Origin: CAMYLR01 sp039590215
GTDB lineage: Bacteria; Gemmatimonadota; Gemmatimonadetes; JACCXV01; JAHWKZ01
Length of the DNA: 7,883 bases
Reading direction: 5' to 3'
NCBI GenBank assembly: GCA_039590215.1
Contig: JBDHFX010000072.1
Span: forward strand, 1-7,883
In this document: positions 7,310 through 7,883 of the stretch, piece by piece
How positions within the stretch are numbered: the first letter of the stretch is position 1
Layout: every line of letters starts with the position of its first letter
Position numbers and translations under genes: made by a program
Notes under the pieces: generated by a model
What the model was told of the DNA's origin: nothing
Seen by the model: only the letters and a program-made list of their open reading frames with translations
Database searches by the model: none

Positions 7310-7567
7310 ATGGTCAAGACCAAACCCCGCAAGCAGAAAGACAAGCCCAACGCGTCACCCAAGGGGCCGGCCGCTAAGCCAACCGGGGCCGGGAGCCAAG
7401 CGCCGACGGTTTCGTTCTCGCGCATCAACGCGATGTACTTGAGCGCCGGTGCCGTGGCGATAGGGCTCGGGTTCTATCTCCTGGCGCAGGGTAGCATGAC
7501 GCTCGCGCCGATCCTGCTGGTCCTCGGCTACTGCGTACTTCTGCCGATCGGAATCATCAAGAAGTAG
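7310..7567 (+). CDS. Small two-helix membrane protein (DUF3098-like)
   Basis: The protein has 85 residues. Residues 1-30 are rich in Lys, Pro and Ala and very basic, which by the positive-inside rule puts the N-terminus in the cytoplasm. Two membrane segments follow: about 41-59 (AMYLSAGAVAIGLGFYLLA) and about 64-82 (TLAPILLVLGYCVLLPIGI), joined by a tight QGSM turn. The C-terminus is IIKK, so both ends should be cytoplasmic. The pattern F-x-R-x-N-x-x-x-L-x-x-G, then G-x-x-L-L-A-x-G, then AP-I-L-L-V-L-G-Y-C-V-L-x-P-I-G-I resembles DUF3098, a family of unknown function. That assignment is from memory of the motif and could not be searched. The ATG at 7310 is the only sensible start. Confidence 0.75.
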   Translation: MVKTKPRKQKDKPNASPKGPAAKPTGAGSQAPTVSFSRINAMYLSAGAVAIGLGFYLLAQGSMTLAPILLVLGYCVLLPIGIIKK

Positions 7568-7659
7568 TTCCGGCCCCACGCGCGAAGATCCCCTCCCAAT
7601 CGACTCGCCCGGTCAGTCTGCATGAGCACGAAGAGCGTCAGGACCAAACCCATGCTTCG

Positions 7660-7690
7660 TTGTCAAGTACTTTGTATTACCAAGTACTGT
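7660..7690 (+). promoter_or_regulatory. Possible promoter with a long 19-nt spacer upstream of tRNA-Val
   Basis: TTGTCA (7660-7665, five of six to TTGACA) and TACTGT (7685-7690, three of six to TATAAT) are 19 nt apart. The spacer and most of the -10 box are covered by the 23-bp palindrome. A start near 7697 would give a 44-nt leader before the tRNA. The weak -10 and long spacer are what promoters activated by MerR-type regulators show, but this is only a resemblance. Confidence 0.35.
7666..7688. promoter_or_regulatory. 23-bp near-perfect palindrome, candidate operator
   Basis: AGTACTT (7666-7672) is matched by AAGTACT (7682-7688). Inside these arms GTA (7674-7676) is matched by TAC (7678-7680) around a central T at 7677. 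Ten of eleven pairs are complementary; only 7673/7681 fails. The length and symmetry suit a dimeric winged-helix or helix-turn-helix regulator. The site is AT-rich against a GC-rich background. No regulator gene is visible in the window, so the protein is unknown. Confidence 0.6.
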
Positions 7691-7740
7691 CTCTTCGGGG
7701 CCTCCAGTCTGGCGGGGCAGTACATTTGCTCCAGGTTGCG

Positions 7741-7817
7741 GGGCGCATAGCTCAGGGGTTCAGAGCACCTGCCTTACAAGCAGGGGGTCCGTGGTTCGAA
7801 TCCACGTGCGCCCACCA
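7741..7817 (+). tRNA. tRNA-Val (anticodon UAC)
   Basis: The complete cloverleaf has perfect stems throughout. The acceptor stem is GGGCGCA/TGCGCCC (7741-7747, 7807-7813). The D stem is GCTC/GAGC (7750-7753, 7763-7766). The anticodon stem is CCTGC/GCAGG (7768-7772, 7780-7784), with loop CTTACAA giving anticodon TAC at 7775-7777, which reads GUA and, by wobble, other Val codons. The variable loop is GGGTC. The T stem is CGTGG/CCACG around TTCGAAT. The discriminator is A and the CCA end is encoded (7815-7817). The anticodon arm and variable loop closely resemble E. coli tRNA-Val(UAC). Confidence 0.97.
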
Positions 7818-7823
7818 GATAAG

Positions 7824-7836
7824 ACCTGCCTTACAA
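7824..7836 (+). repeat. 13-nt exact copy of the tRNA-Val anticodon arm
   Basis: ACCTGCCTTACAA occurs at 7767-7779 inside the tRNA (base 26, the 5' anticodon stem and the loop) and again at 7824-7836, 7 nt after the tRNA end. The two copies are 57 nt apart. The 3' half of the stem is not repeated, so the second copy cannot fold into an anticodon arm by itself. Confidence 0.7.
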
Positions 7837-7859
7837 TGCCCTCGATCAACCCGCCGGTA

Positions 7860-7869
7860 GGGTATACCC
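7860..7869. repeat. 10-bp palindrome GGGTATACCC near the window end
   Basis: GGGTATACCC is a perfect 10-bp palindrome within TAGGGTATACCCCG. It contains -10-like hexamers (TAGGGT at 7858, TATACC at 7863) but no well-spaced -35. It may be part of a promoter for a gene beyond the window, or chance. Confidence 0.3.
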
Positions 7870-7883
7870 CGACACCGTGAAGC

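Larger units (their letters stand above)
7568..7740. other. 173-nt intergenic region before tRNA-Val
   Basis: No convincing protein gene or classical terminator is visible in this stretch. A 42-codon frame from an ATG at 7622 ends inside the tRNA and looks random. The notable content is the palindrome at 7666-7688 and its flanking promoter-like boxes. A TACATT hexamer at 7721-7726 (four of six to TATAAT) could be a -10 box about 14 nt before the tRNA, but it has no matching -35. Confidence 0.6.

Noticed and set aside
7703..7717. Possible hairpin around CCAGTCTGG
   Set aside because: The stem is only a few pairs with a mismatch and an impossibly tight loop; no T-run follows.
7622..7750. 42-codon frame from an ATG at 7622
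   Set aside because: It ends inside the tRNA, has no ribosome site and its composition looks random.
7660..7860. 66-codon open frame across the tRNA
   Set aside because: It runs through the palindrome and the whole tRNA-Val gene, has no ribosome site and has no recognisable protein pattern.
1..7883. CRISPR array, insertion sequence or toxin-antitoxin pair
   Set aside because: No spaced direct repeats, transposase motifs or terminal inverted repeats were seen, and no small gene pair fits.

Overview
The window is GC-rich bacterial chromosome with every recognisable gene on the + strand. The mix suggests an environmental didermic bacterium: the tail of an RND-type periplasmic adaptor, a secreted protein with Ig-like domains and an LVIVD beta-propeller, a signal peptide ending in LQA-Q, a purN-purH pair and a DUF3098-like small membrane protein. 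My best guess is Gemmatimonadota or a relative. This is an inference from gene content only, and nothing in the window (no rRNA, for example) fixes the phylum.

Layout. Positions 1-210 hold the 3' end of an efflux-type membrane fusion protein. Positions 305-2554 encode a 749-residue secreted protein with about three Ig-like domains followed by an LVIVD-repeat propeller. A strong hairpin (2590-2626) separates it from the next unit. Positions 2665-5100 encode an 811-residue HerA/DUF87-type ATPase with a coiled-coil C-terminal region. It overlaps purN (5097-5705) by 4 nt, and purN overlaps purH (5698-7275) by 8 nt, so the three form a tightly coupled operon. A two-helix membrane protein (7310-7567) follows behind its own apparent promoter. 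A 173-nt gap with a conspicuous 23-bp palindrome then precedes a complete tRNA-Val(UAC) gene (7741-7817). The last 66 nt contain a 13-nt copy of that tRNA's anticodon arm.

How the genes work together. PurN and PurH catalyse formyl-transfer steps of de novo purine synthesis; PurH carries out the last two steps to IMP. The coupled HerA-like ATPase has no obvious purine role, and no nuclease partner (NurA, Sir2 or similar) is visible. Both the ATPase gene and the small membrane-protein gene have -35/-10 boxes ending 7-9 nt before the ATG and no Shine-Dalgarno sequence, which suggests leaderless or nearly leaderless mRNAs.

Most of the window is ordinary. The items most worth a second look are the HerA-like ATPase with its coiled-coil/glycine-rich tail, the palindrome upstream of tRNA-Val, and the repeated tRNA anticodon-arm sequence. 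I see no clearly new multi-gene system.
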